NCBI GenBank assembly: GCA_045128835.1 | Contig: JBGVRX010000017.1 | Location: 165,045-229,044, forward strand | Direction: 5' to 3' | Length of the DNA: 64,000 nucleotides | From: CALVUJ01 sp045128835 | GTDB taxonomy: Bacteria; Bacillota_I; Bacilli_A; RFN20; DUOF01 | Shown here: positions 26,301-35,800 of the stretch, piece by piece | Layout of the letters: each line of letters opens with the position of its first letter | Numbering within the stretch: position 1 is the first letter of the stretch | The notes under the pieces: model-generated | The model's input: only the letters and a program-made list of their open reading frames with translations | Told to the model about the DNA's origin: nothing | Databases searched by the model: none | Program-made: the position numbers and the translations under genes

Positions 26301-26827
26301 AAATAAAGGAATTGATTGTTGTTGAAGGTAAAAGCGATTTAACTTTTTTGAAGAGTTTTTTGAAGGCTGATATTGTTATCACGAATGGAAGCGAAGTTTC
26401 ACATGAAACGCTTGAATTTATCAAGGAAGCGAACAAAAAGCAAGGGGTTATAATTTTGACTGATCCTGATTATCCTGGGTTGAGGATAAGAAATATCGTT
26501 AGTGAATATATCGGTGATTGTAAGCATGCTTACGTAGAAAAATGCAAAGCTATTAAAGGTAAAAAAGTCGGTATTGCAGAAACAAAAAAAGAAGATATTA
26601 TTAATGCCTTAAATAATATCGTTACTTACAGTAACGAAAAAAGTAAAAATATAACTGAAGTTGATTTATATGAATTGGGACTGATTGGTAAAGAAGATTC
26701 GAAAGCAAAGCGAGAAAAAGTTTGTGCCGTGTATCATTTGGGGTGGTGCAATGCAAAAACTTTCTTGAAAAGAGTTAATATGTTTGGATTATCCGTTGAA
26801 CAGATAAAGGAAGTGATTTGTGAATGA
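26297..26827 (+). CDS. rnmV: Ribonuclease M5 (5S rRNA maturation)
   Basis: 176 residues. The Toprim domain carries the catalytic VVEGKSD and TDPDYPGLRIR motifs, followed by the M5 C-terminal region. The enzyme cuts 5S rRNA precursor bound to L18. The start ATG overlaps the tatD stop (ATGA) and has GGGGTG upstream; an earlier in-frame ATG at 26273 is not preferred. The stop overlaps the rsmA start. Confidence 0.96.
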   Translation: MKIKELIVVEGKSDLTFLKSFLKADIVITNGSEVSHETLEFIKEANKKQGVIILTDPDYPGLRIRNIVSEYIGDCKHAYVEKCKAIKGKKVGIAETKKEDIINALNNIVTYSNEKSKNITEVDLYELGLIGKEDSKAKREKVCAVYHLGWCNAKTFLKRVNMFGLSVEQIKEVICE

Positions 26828-27660
26828 TTATTGCGACAAAAAAAGAAACGTTTAGAATTCTTGATGAATACAACCTTATTGCTAAAAAGGGTTATGGACA
26901 AAATTTTTTGATCAATTATGAAACAATTAAAAAAATTGTTGCTGGTGCTAATATAACTGAAAACACATTAGTTATTGAAATTGGTCCAGGACTTGGAGCG
27001 TTAACTCAAGAACTTCTTCAAGTTAGTAAAAAAGTTATCGCTATTGAAATAGATAAAAATATGGTTGAGGTACTTAATGACAATTTCAAAGAGTCTAATA
27101 ATTTATTAATTATTAATAATGATTTTATGAAGGTTGATTTAATTAAATTAATCGAGGAAAACGAAGAGTTTTTGGATGTTGTTATTGTTTCAAATCTTCC
27201 TTATTATATCACTTCTGATATTTTAGAAAAAATTCTTTCTACAAAGCATCCGAAAATCAAGAGAATTGTGGCGATGATGCAAAAAGAGGTAGGGAAAAAA
27301 TTTTTAAAAAAAGAAAGCTTTATTGAAAGTTACTTGAAAGTTCTTATAGACAATTATTGTGATGTATCAACAATAATGTATGTGGGAAAAAATGATTTTG
27401 AACCAAGGCCTAATGTTGACTCGATAGTTTTGAATTTTTCTATTACAAAAGATAGATATTTATTAGACTATTATTTCTTTGAAATAATAAAAGAATGTTT
27501 AAAGAACAGAAGGAAAACTTTGGTGAACACTTTACCTGTGGAAAACAAAGAAAAGTTAGTGGGAATTTTTGAAAATTTGAATTTAAAGCCCACAAGCAGA
27601 ATCGAAGAAATTAACATTGCCCAAATGGTAAAATTAGTTGAAAAAATCAAAAGCATATAG
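26824..27660 (+). CDS. rsmA: 16S rRNA (A1518/A1519) dimethyltransferase RsmA/KsgA
   Basis: 278 residues. SAM motif I is IEIGPGLGALTQEL and the catalytic motif IV is NLPYY. The N-terminal GYGQNFLIN is diagnostic. It dimethylates two adenines in helix 45 as a late 30S checkpoint. It is last in the mnmE-tatD-rnmV-rsmA operon and is followed by two tandem terminators. Confidence 0.97.
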   Translation: MIIATKKETFRILDEYNLIAKKGYGQNFLINYETIKKIVAGANITENTLVIEIGPGLGALTQELLQVSKKVIAIEIDKNMVEVLNDNFKESNNLLIINNDFMKVDLIKLIEENEEFLDVVIVSNLPYYITSDILEKILSTKHPKIKRIVAMMQKEVGKKFLKKESFIESYLKVLIDNYCDVSTIMYVGKNDFEPRPNVDSIVLNFSITKDRYLLDYYFFEIIKECLKNRRKTLVNTLPVENKEKLVGIFENLNLKPTSRIEEINIAQMVKLVEKIKSI

Positions 27661-27685
27661 GTGAAAAAATATTTTTGTGAAACAT

Positions 27686-27709
27686 AGCGCGATCTTCGCG
27701 CTTTTTTTT
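27686..27709 (+). terminator. Terminator 1 after rsmA
   Basis: GC-rich 7-bp stem AGCGCGA/TCGCGCT with a three-base loop, then eight T. Confidence 0.9.
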
Positions 27710-27780
27710 GTGCAAATGAAGGTATTAACCTAGAAAAATGGCATTTTTGTACAAAAAAAGCGATTTTTTTGTGAACGAAA

Positions 27781-27819
27781 TGTGCTGTTTTGTTTCTTGT
27801 GAAACAGCGCATCTTTTTT
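27781..27819 (+). terminator. Terminator 2 after rsmA
   Basis: 10-bp stem TGTGCTGTTT/AAACAGCGCA (one G-U pair), 11-base loop, then TCTTTTTT. A second terminator in tandem insulates yabG from read-through. Confidence 0.75.
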
Positions 27820-27980
27820 GTTGTTTACTAATTATATTAGTATATTTATTGTTTTAGACGTTTTATCAAAGTGGAAAATTTGGTGTTGTTTTTTTAGTTT
27901 TGTAAAAAAAATAAAAATTCGAATTTTTTAGGGTTCTTGATATCGATTGTTGCATATATATATCACATAGAGGTGAAAAT

Positions 27981-28718
27981 GTGGAAAAAGGTATGTTAGT
28001 TACCAGAAGTAAGTATAATCATGATGTTGTTTTTGAAATAGTTGATGTTATTGGAAATACCGTATATTTGAAAGGAAAGTCTGTAAGATTGTGTGCAGAT
28101 GCTTTAATCGACGATTTGGTGGTATGTAAAAATGATGAAGAGGAACAAGAAAGTGTGCAGTTGATTTCTGATAGAGAAAAAAATTTGGTTAATGGTTGCG
28201 TTCTTCATTTAGACGGGGATGAAACATATTTGAAAAAATCTATTGAAGTTTATAGAAAATACGGTGTTCCGGTTCAAGGATACTTTATGAAAGAAGAAAA
28301 AATGCCTGAAAATGTTACTAATTTGCTTGTGAAACATAAACCTGATATTTTGGTAATTACAGGGCACGACAATAGAAAAATTGTGGATAACAAAAAAGAA
28401 ATTTTTGAAAACAGTAAACATTTCATTAAAGCTGTTAAAAATGCACGGGTTTATCAAGCGGATAAGGACGCTTTGGTTGTTTTTGCTGGGGCCTGTCAAT
28501 CTTACTATGAGGCTCTTATTGAAAGTGGGGCAAATTTCGCTTCTTCTCCAAATCGAAAAAATATTAATGTTTTAGATCCTGTTTATATTGCAATAAACAT
28601 AGCAAAGTCGCATGTTGGTAGTTATATTAATGTGGAAAATTTGCTCGAAAACACTGTTTCTAAAAATGGCGGAATCGGTGGTGTGGATACTAGAGGGGTG
28701 GCTAGAAGATTGTATTAA
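27981..28718 (+). CDS. yabG: Sporulation-specific cysteine protease YabG
   Basis: 245 residues, somewhat shorter than the approximately 290 of Bacillus because the central linker is reduced. Family blocks are HLDGDETYLKK (76-86), PDILVITGHDN (121-131), FAGACQSYYEALIESGANFASSP (168-190) and LDPVYIA. The likely catalytic Cys is Cys172 and the conserved His is His129. In spore formers YabG processes coat proteins (Bacillus) or germination proteins (Clostridioides). AGAGGTG five bases upstream supports the GTG start. It follows rsmA, as in Bacillus. Confidence 0.94.
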   Translation: MEKGMLVTRSKYNHDVVFEIVDVIGNTVYLKGKSVRLCADALIDDLVVCKNDEEEQESVQLISDREKNLVNGCVLHLDGDETYLKKSIEVYRKYGVPVQGYFMKEEKMPENVTNLLVKHKPDILVITGHDNRKIVDNKKEIFENSKHFIKAVKNARVYQADKDALVVFAGACQSYYEALIESGANFASSPNRKNINVLDPVYIAINIAKSHVGSYINVENLLENTVSKNGGIGGVDTRGVARRLY

Positions 28719-28732
28719 GTTTTCCACAGTGG

Positions 28733-28748
28733 ACATACTTAAATATGT
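28733..28748. repeat. Small inverted repeat upstream of the Clp gene
   Basis: ACATA-cttaaa-TATGT in the 64-base gap between yabG and the Clp gene, followed by GCATACATAA. It could be an operator. It does not match the CtsR heptad repeat expected for clpC. Confidence 0.35.
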
Positions 28749-28782
28749 GCATACATAAAATGGGAAAACAGGGGGAATTGAA

Positions 28783-30852
28783 ATGATGGCAGATTTTTCG
28801 GAAAAAGCTCAAAAAATTATTGCGGTTGCGGAGTCTATTGCTTTTGATTTTGGTCATTCTAGTGTGGGAAGTGAACATTTGTTGCTGTCTTTTTTGAAAG
28901 TTAAAGAAAATAAATTAAAAATGCTTTTAGAAAAACAAAATATAACGTATGAATTAGTTAAAAATGATTTGTTATCGTTGTTTGAAAAGAAAGAAACATT
29001 GCCTTTTTATATGGAATATACACCGGTTTTTAGGGAAATTTTGGAAAAATCTATTAAAGAATCAAAAAAAATAGGCGAAGATAAAGTTAGTGTTGAGGTT
29101 TTGGCGCTTGAGACTATTCGAAAAAAAGATTCTTTATTGTGTGAATTGTTGGAAAGGTATGGGTGTGATTTCGAGTGTATTGTGGAAAACTTGAAAGTTA
29201 CAAGAGTAAGCGTTCTTGAAAGTGTTGAAGAATTAACTAATTTGAATAAAAAAGCGTTGCAAAATCCAGTAAATGTGTATGCTAGAGAAGAAGAACTTGA
29301 ATTGGTTTGCAATACTCTTTTGAGAAAGCAAAAAGCAAACGTTATGTTAATAGGTGAACCGGGTGTTGGAAAAAGCGCTCTTATTGAGCATCTTGCATAT
29401 AAAATTTCTAAGGGCGAAGCTCCCGAAGGATTGAAAGGGAAAAATATATATGAATTAGATGTGTCAGCTGTAGTTGCCGGTACTAAATATCGTGGAGAAT
29501 TTGAAGAAAAATTAAAGAAAATTGTAAAGAAGATAAAAGGCGATAAAAACGCGATAATTTTCATTGATGAAATTCACAATATTGTCGGCGCTGGTGGAGC
29601 TGAAGGTGCGATAGATGCGTCGAATATTTTAAAACCGTATTTGGCTCGAGGTGAATTTAAGTGTATAGGAGCAACTACGTATGATGAATATGTGAAAATT
29701 ATTGAAAAAGAAAAGGCGATAGAAAGGCGATTTCAAGTTATTAAATTAGAAGAACCAAATGCGGAAAAGTGCTCTGAAATATTAAAGAAAACGAAAAACG
29801 AGTATGAGCGTTTTCATGGTATCGAAATCTCTAGTGATATTTGCGATATGATTGTGGAACTTTCAAAAAAATATATTGTGGATAGGTTTTTTCCAGATAA
29901 AGCGCTAGATGTCCTAGATTATAGTTGTGTTATAGCAAAGAAAAACGGTCAATTTTGTGTAGACAAATCAGTTGTTGTTAAAACTATAGAGGCATTGTGC
30001 GGGGCTGAAATTAATTGTGGAATGAGCAGGGAAAAAATTGCGAAAAAATTGAATGAAAAAATTTTAGGACAGTCGGAAGCCATTGAAAAAGTAACAGACC
30101 AATTGGCGTGTATAGAAAAAGGTTTGCTTGAAGAGAAGGGACCTTTGGCGGTTTTTCTTTTTGTTGGGCCTAGTGGCGTTGGAAAAACGCAACTAGCTAA
30201 GGAACTTTCAAAATTGTATTTTGGAACAGAAGAATCTTATGTGAAAATTGATATGTCTGATTTTAAAGAGGTTCATTCTGTTTCTAAAATATTGGGTGCG
30301 GCACCAGGATATGTTGGGTTTGATTCACAAACTTTATTAGTGGATAAAATTCGAAAAAAACCAAGTTCTGTTGTTATTTTGGATGAAATAGAAAAAGCCC
30401 ATAAAGATGTCCTTGATCTATTTTTAAATGTATTCGATGAAGGGTATTTTTTTGATGCGAAAAAAAGGAAAATTGATTTTTCAAACTCTATAATTGTTAT
30501 GACCTCGAATCTAGGATGTGGGGAAGATTCTGATAGTGTTGGTTTTGTTAACAGTTCTTGTAAAAACGGGAAAATACTTAAGGCAATAAATGAATACTTT
30601 TCTTCTGAATTTATCAATAGAATCGATGAGATTGTTTATTTCAATTATTTAGATGTAGAAACATCAAAACAAATAATTAATAATCAAATCAAATACTATC
30701 AAAATAAAATTGATTTTGAGGTTGGCGAAGAAGAGTTTTTTGTTGATATTGTTGAGAATTCAGATGTTAAAAAGTATGGTGCTAGATTTTTGAAAAGAGA
30801 GGTTAAGAAAAAAATGTTAAAAGTTTTGAAAAATAGGGTGGAAGTTTGTTGA
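28783..30852 (+). CDS. Clp-family AAA+ unfoldase, ClpC/ClpA-like without M domain
   Basis: 689 residues, about 120 fewer than ClpC. A Clp N domain (1-145) is followed by AAA1 (Walker A GEPGVGKSA at 191-199, Walker B IIFIDEIHNI) and AAA2 (Walker A GPSGVGKT near 462-469, VVILDEIEKAH). The AAA1-AAA2 junction runs straight from FPDKALDVLDYS to the second domain, so the coiled-coil M domain that binds MecA/McsB is absent. A VGF tripeptide near 585 is the likely ClpP-docking loop. It therefore resembles ClpA in architecture. GGGGG seven bases before the first ATG supports the start. Confidence 0.9.
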   Translation: MMADFSEKAQKIIAVAESIAFDFGHSSVGSEHLLLSFLKVKENKLKMLLEKQNITYELVKNDLLSLFEKKETLPFYMEYTPVFREILEKSIKESKKIGEDKVSVEVLALETIRKKDSLLCELLERYGCDFECIVENLKVTRVSVLESVEELTNLNKKALQNPVNVYAREEELELVCNTLLRKQKANVMLIGEPGVGKSALIEHLAYKISKGEAPEGLKGKNIYELDVSAVVAGTKYRGEFEEKLKKIVKKIKGDKNAIIFIDEIHNIVGAGGAEGAIDASNILKPYLARGEFKCIGATTYDEYVKIIEKEKAIERRFQVIKLEEPNAEKCSEILKKTKNEYERFHGIEISSDICDMIVELSKKYIVDRFFPDKALDVLDYSCVIAKKNGQFCVDKSVVVKTIEALCGAEINCGMSREKIAKKLNEKILGQSEAIEKVTDQLACIEKGLLEEKGPLAVFLFVGPSGVGKTQLAKELSKLYFGTEESYVKIDMSDFKEVHSVSKILGAAPGYVGFDSQTLLVDKIRKKPSSVVILDEIEKAHKDVLDLFLNVFDEGYFFDAKKRKIDFSNSIIVMTSNLGCGEDSDSVGFVNSSCKNGKILKAINEYFSSEFINRIDEIVYFNYLDVETSKQIINNQIKYYQNKIDFEVGEEEFFVDIVENSDVKKYGARFLKREVKKKMLKVLKNRVEVC

Positions 30853-30882
30853 TATAGTGATAAAATAATCGCGGTGATTATT

Positions 30883-31866
30883 TTGAAAATAGGTAATGTG
30901 GAATTGAACGGAAAAGTTATATGTGCTCCTATGGCAGGTATAACAAATAGAGTGTATAGAAAAATTGCTAAAGAATATGGAGCTGGTTTGGTGTACACGG
31001 AAATGATTAGTGATAAAGCTCTTTGTTTCAATAGTGAAAATACATATAAAATGATGGAGTTAGATGATTTGGAACATCCAGTTGCTTTGCAATTGTTTGG
31101 CGGAGAAAAAGAGTTTTTGGTAAAAGCTGTTAAAATAATAAATAAAACTAATGCGGAAATTTTAGATATAAACATGGGATGTCCTGTACCAAAAGTTATA
31201 AAATCTTTGGCAGGTAGTTTTTGGCTTAAAGACATTGAGTCAGCGAGAGAAAAGATAGAAGCGATTGTTGCGGCTAGCGAAAAACCGGTGACAGCAAAAA
31301 TAAGATTGGGTTGGGATGAAGAAAATATCAACGTAGTTGATATGGCTAAAATGTTAGAAAAAGCAGGAGTGAGCGCTATTTGTGTTCATGCAAGAACAAG
31401 AAGCCAATTTTATACGGGGACAGCACGTTTAGAATATATAAAAATGGTTAAAGAAGCTGTGAAAATTCCTGTTATTGGAAACGGCGATGTTAAAACGGTT
31501 GAAGATGCTGTTGAGATGTTTGAAAAAACAAAATGTGATGCGATTATGATTGGCCGTGGAGCTTTAGGTAATCCATGGTTATTTAGGCAAATAAATCATT
31601 TTTTAGAGACTGGGGAGAAGTTAGATGAGCCTACTGTTTTTGATAAACTAGATATGTGTTTGCGACACGCTAAAGAATTGTGTGCGATAATGGAAGAAAA
31701 AACAGCAATAAAAGAGATGAGAACGCATGCTTGCTACTACATAAAAGGAATGCCTAATTCTTGTTTATTAAAAAATGATATTAATCGTTTGGAAGACCTT
31801 AATTCTTTCGAAAATTTAATATATAATTATAAAAAAGAATTGGAGGCGATTGTGTGCAACAATTGA
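30883..31866 (+). CDS. dusB: tRNA-dihydrouridine synthase, DusB type
   Basis: FMN enzyme that reduces uridines in tRNA D-arms, 327 residues. The N-terminus MKIGNVELNGKVICAPMAGITN, the catalytic DINMGCPVPKV (Cys), HARTRSQFYTG and IMIGRGALGNPW are family marks. The frame can open with a GTG at 30874, but GGTGAT lies across that codon and is spaced for a TTG at 30883, which also gives the usual N-terminus. It starts 30 bases after the Clp gene and overlaps folD by 13 bases. Confidence 0.93.
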   Translation: MKIGNVELNGKVICAPMAGITNRVYRKIAKEYGAGLVYTEMISDKALCFNSENTYKMMELDDLEHPVALQLFGGEKEFLVKAVKIINKTNAEILDINMGCPVPKVIKSLAGSFWLKDIESAREKIEAIVAASEKPVTAKIRLGWDEENINVVDMAKMLEKAGVSAICVHARTRSQFYTGTARLEYIKMVKEAVKIPVIGNGDVKTVEDAVEMFEKTKCDAIMIGRGALGNPWLFRQINHFLETGEKLDEPTVFDKLDMCLRHAKELCAIMEEKTAIKEMRTHACYYIKGMPNSCLLKNDINRLEDLNSFENLIYNYKKELEAIVCNN

Positions 31867-32699
31867 TTTTGAACGGAAAAGAATTGGCTAAAATAACAGA
31901 AGAAAAACTAAGACAAAAGATGGTTGAGTTAAAGGAAAAAAGTGGAAAAGATGCTGTTTTGGCTACGATTATAGTTGGGAATAATCCGGCTAGTCAAATG
32001 TATGTTAAGATGAAGGCAAATGCTTGCGAAAGAGTTGGCCTTAGGTCTTTGAAGGTAGAATTGGGAGAAGAGACCTCTACGGAAGAATTGCTTGAGGTTA
32101 TAGAAAAATTGAATGCAGATGAGTCTGTTGATGGAATCTTATTACAACATCCAGTTCCAAAACACATAGATGAAAGATTGTGCTTTAATTCTATTTCTCC
32201 AAAAAAAGATGTTGATGGAGTTACAAGTGCAGGTTTTGGTGCAATAAGTATGAGTGAAGATGCTTACGCAAGTGCAACCCCGTTAGGAATTGTGCGCATA
32301 TTGGATCATTATGGTATAAATGTAGAAGGTAAGCATGCAGTGGTAATTGGTAGAAGTGCTATTTTGGGTAAACCGATTGCAATGATGCTATTGAATAAAA
32401 ATGCTACTGTTACGGTAACTCATAGTAAGACCGTTGATTTGGAAAAAATTGTAAAAACAGCAGATATTGTGGTTGCGTGTGTGGGTAAACCTAAATTTGT
32501 AAAAAAAGAATGGGTTAAACTAGGAGCAGTGGTTATTGATGCTGGGTACAACGAAGGCAATGTTGGTGATGTTGACTTAGAGAATGTTTCGGCAGTCGCC
32601 AGTGCGTATACTCCTGTTCCTGGTGGCGTTGGCCCAATGACGATAATTTCCCTTATAGAACAAACTGTTAGGGCTTTTGAAAAAAGAGTAAAGGAATAG
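31854..32699 (+). CDS. folD: Methylenetetrahydrofolate dehydrogenase/cyclohydrolase FolD
   Basis: 281 residues, bifunctional NADP enzyme of one-carbon metabolism. The catalytic region VGNNPASQMYVKMK (Lys), DGILLQHPVPKHID, the nucleotide-binding VVIGRSAILGKP and PVPGGVGPMT are all present. The start is a GTG with GGAGGCGAT upstream, inside the end of dusB. A terminator follows. Confidence 0.97.
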   Translation: MQQLILNGKELAKITEEKLRQKMVELKEKSGKDAVLATIIVGNNPASQMYVKMKANACERVGLRSLKVELGEETSTEELLEVIEKLNADESVDGILLQHPVPKHIDERLCFNSISPKKDVDGVTSAGFGAISMSEDAYASATPLGIVRILDHYGINVEGKHAVVIGRSAILGKPIAMMLLNKNATVTVTHSKTVDLEKIVKTADIVVACVGKPKFVKKEWVKLGAVVIDAGYNEGNVGDVDLENVSAVASAYTPVPGGVGPMTIISLIEQTVRAFEKRVKE

Positions 32700-32720
32700 C
32701 AGAGCAATCTGCTTTTTTTT
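32698..32720 (+). terminator. Terminator after folD
   Basis: 6-bp stem AGCAGA/TCTGCT with a four-base loop and eight T, overlapping the folD stop. Confidence 0.85.
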
Positions 32721-32791
32721 GTGCGTTTTTGTGTTATTTTTGCAAAAAATCAAATAAATCGACTTTTATGAACATTATATTGCCCGAATTA

Positions 32792-32820
32792 TTGAATAAA
32801 AAATTTAATTACATTAAAAT
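32792..32820 (+). promoter_or_regulatory. Promoter of the giant surface protein gene
   Basis: TTGAAT (32792-32797), 17-base spacer, TAAAAT (32815-32820). The predicted transcript starts about 32827, which supports the ATG at 32849 over the upstream start. Confidence 0.7.
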
Positions 32821-32848
32821 TATATCGTGTATCGAAAGGCGTGGTAGT

Positions 32849-35800
32849 ATGGATTTTATTAATAAATTAATAAAGAAAGGAATATTCGGATTAGCATTAT
32901 GTTTTTCATTTTTTGTCTTTTTTGGCGGAATGAAAATAAGTGCAGTTGCAGACTGTACAATCAAGATAAATGATGGTGACAAATATCTTGTTTTGAATAC
33001 AGACATTGACTGGAGTGATAGTGGGGTAACAATTTTTTGTGACTCTATTAAACAAGAGAATGTATCTGTTTCTATAAATGATGGTACTCCTATAGTTACT
33101 AATGATTCTGGTAGGGATGTTAGTAAATCGTACTTAAATAACGCAGGTTTTTATAAAATTAAATATTTCTTGACGAGTGATTCGACAGTTTCTATTACAC
33201 GCCAAGTTAGGGTTTTACCTAGCAATTTAAATGAAGTTAGAAATGTTTGGGTTGGAAATTTTGATGAAAATACTGCTGGTAACGATGAATTTGTTAAGGT
33301 GGTTAGCAATGATGCTGGTTATTTAGCTGTAGGTAATTTTGGCACAAGTGCTTATGTTGTATCTTTCAATTCTTTGGGAGAATATAAGTGGCACTCAAAT
33401 TATGCGAATACAGTTATTTCTGATATCGTTGATAGCGGTATTACAGGAGTAAAAAATTACTTTATCGTTGGCCAAAACGTAGATAATAAAAAAGGATTTA
33501 TTCAATCTGTTGGTATAAATGCTGATGATACTGGACTAGTGGAAAATGCATCAAGCATTGAATTGTCAGATACAGAACCTAGCAATAATGTTAGTTTTGT
33601 AAATAGAGTTACTGTTTCAAGCAACTATGTGTATATTGCAGGATACTTAACGAATGCTGACGGCTCAAAAACTGGTAAATTGGTTAGATTAACAAAGGCT
33701 GGAGCATTGCTTCAAAATGTTGTTTATTTCACTAATTCACTTGAATCGGAGTATAAATCAGTAACAACTGTTCAATCAGATGGTCTCAAAGTTGTTGCGG
33801 TTGGTGCTACTTCTGTTTCTGATCATAGTGGTGCAACTGGTGGATTAGTTACTGTTTGTGATGAGGGATTAACTACTTGTTCAAACCAAAATCCTTATTT
33901 CTGGCAAAATAGTAGCGGTGCTAGTACAACTACTACTACATTTAATGACGTTGCTTCTTTAGGCGACAAATATTTAATTGTAGGAAAGTCTAGAGTTGAT
34001 AGAGTTTCTGGTGTTAATACTACAAATAACGCTGGTGCAGAAGATTCGTTGTATGTTTTATTAAATAGTGATTTCTCTGTTGCAGATGCAATTCTAAGTG
34101 GAACATCATCTGCTGATGAAATTTATTCTTTGACTGAAATTAATTCAAATAAATTTGTTGCAGTTGGTAAGAAAGCAAGCCAAGGTTTGTATTCATATGT
34201 AGCACTTAATGAAGGTGCTCTAACTGTTGAAGAAAATGTGATCTCTGGTAAAAATGGTAGTGTTGAATTAAGAAGCGCTTTTGTAAGAAAAAATTCTAAT
34301 GAAGAAGTTAACTTTGTATTTGTTGGAACAACACAAGCTACAGTTGTTGAAAATATTATTGTAGGAGAAAATAAAGGTGCAAAAGATGCAGTTCTAGTTA
34401 TAGTTGATAATACAAATTTCTCTAATTATGGAGATATTAATATCCTTCAAAATTCAGCAATTTGTAATGGCGGATTAACTAGTTGTCCAGCTGATCAAAT
34501 GCTTGAAGATTATAGATTACAATATGGAACTATAAAAGTTGTTTTATCTTCTGCAAATGATATTTCATCTGCTAATTTAGGAACTTTCTTGGCATATCAT
34601 TCTTTTGTAAATAACCAAGGTGTAAAATTCATTTTAGGTAGAAGTATTATTGTTAGTGCAAATCCTGTTGCTCCGGATATTTCATCAGATACAATGGGTA
34701 TTGATAAATGGTATTTATATTCAAGACCTCAAAATATTGGTGCGAATGTAGGTCTTAAAGAAAGAGCAGAGTTATGGACAACTAGATATATGCCAGTGGA
34801 TAATAACTTGACTAAAACTGCTGGAACAACATACTACATTATAAGTGGTGGTAATTTCGTTGAAGATACTAGTTCAAGAGATTATACATATTCAAACTAT
34901 GTAAAATTAGAAGATGAACCACAAACATCTTCTGCTGCATTCCAAAGTGTTGAAAAAGCAAAAGAGTTCGCACTTTTACAAGAGTTTGCGCGTGTTGCGT
35001 TTGTTCAAAAGAAATATAATTATGATTCAACTGGAATTAACTCATTCCAAGGAGAAACTGCTAACTTAGCAACTCAAAATTATTATTTCATTTACTATAT
35101 CGATTTGTCTATTACAAATGCTACTGGTTGTGGAACAAATAATGGTGCTTTATATGGTACTTGTACAGAATATACTGGTTATGCTTTTGCTAGCTTAACT
35201 AGAGTTAAAGAAATAGCTAAATTAATTGTTGAAAAATACAACAGTTTTGTAAGTGAAAGTAATACTAGATTCAATCCTAATGGTAGCGTTTCATTACCTC
35301 AAACAGCATACTTCAAAGAAGAAATGTCTACTATGAAATATATGCAATCTATAACTATTAATTTAACTGATAACTTATATCTAGAAACAACTTATTATCC
35401 TATCTTAAAAAATGCTGCTAATGACTACTCATTCAGTGTTACAAGTGAGGTCACTAATGTTACTGGTAAAAGTTCAGTAGTATTTGCAAATACTACAACT
35501 GCTGACTATAAGAATGAAGGTAAATATTCAGTAAGATATTGTTATAATTATGGAAAAGCAAATCAAAACTGTGGGGCTTCTACAACATTTGTTATAGATA
35601 GAACAGCTCCGATTGTTAATTACAATTTAACAAACGGAAACACAGGTGTTATTAATTCCTCAACATCTTCAACTAATCCATTGTTGATTAGTACTAGTAT
35701 GTTAGTAAATAAAATTACTGATATTGACCCATATGCTTATACATTAATAAGTGGTAAAAAATATTATTTACAATGTAACGCTTTAATAAACAGTGATAAC

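Larger units (their letters stand above)
27661..27980. other. 320-base gap between rsmA and yabG
   Basis: No convincing gene. The first half holds two terminators and a repeated phrase: GTGAAACATAGCGC at 27678-27691 and GTGAAACAGCGCATC near 27799-27813. The second half is AT-rich. AGAGGTG near 27969-27975 is the ribosome-binding site of yabG. No clear sigma-A promoter for yabG was found. Confidence 0.7.

Noticed and set aside
27735..27860. Small 39-codon frame in the rsmA-yabG gap
   Set aside because: It runs straight through a terminator hairpin and has no ribosome-binding site.
27939..27965. CATATATAT before yabG as a sigma-E or sigma-K promoter
   Set aside because: The -10 match is partial and no -35 element lies at the right distance; in this AT-rich sequence it may be chance.
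29007..29564. Open frame of 185 codons on the minus strand inside the Clp gene
   Set aside because: Fully antisense to a strongly conserved AAA+ coding region, with no promoter and a composition typical of a reverse-frame shadow.
30874..30876. GTG start for dusB
   Set aside because: It lies within GCGGTGAT, the likely ribosome-binding site; the TTG at 30883 gives normal spacing and the usual N-terminus.
30699..31331. Open frame of 210 codons on the minus strand across the Clp gene end and dusB
   Set aside because: Antisense to two recognised genes; it has no ribosome-binding site and a low-complexity Ser/Phe/Leu translation.
32729..32848. N-terminal 40-codon extension of the giant protein
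   Set aside because: It would start before the predicted promoter, overlaps the folD terminator region and would bury the signal peptide.
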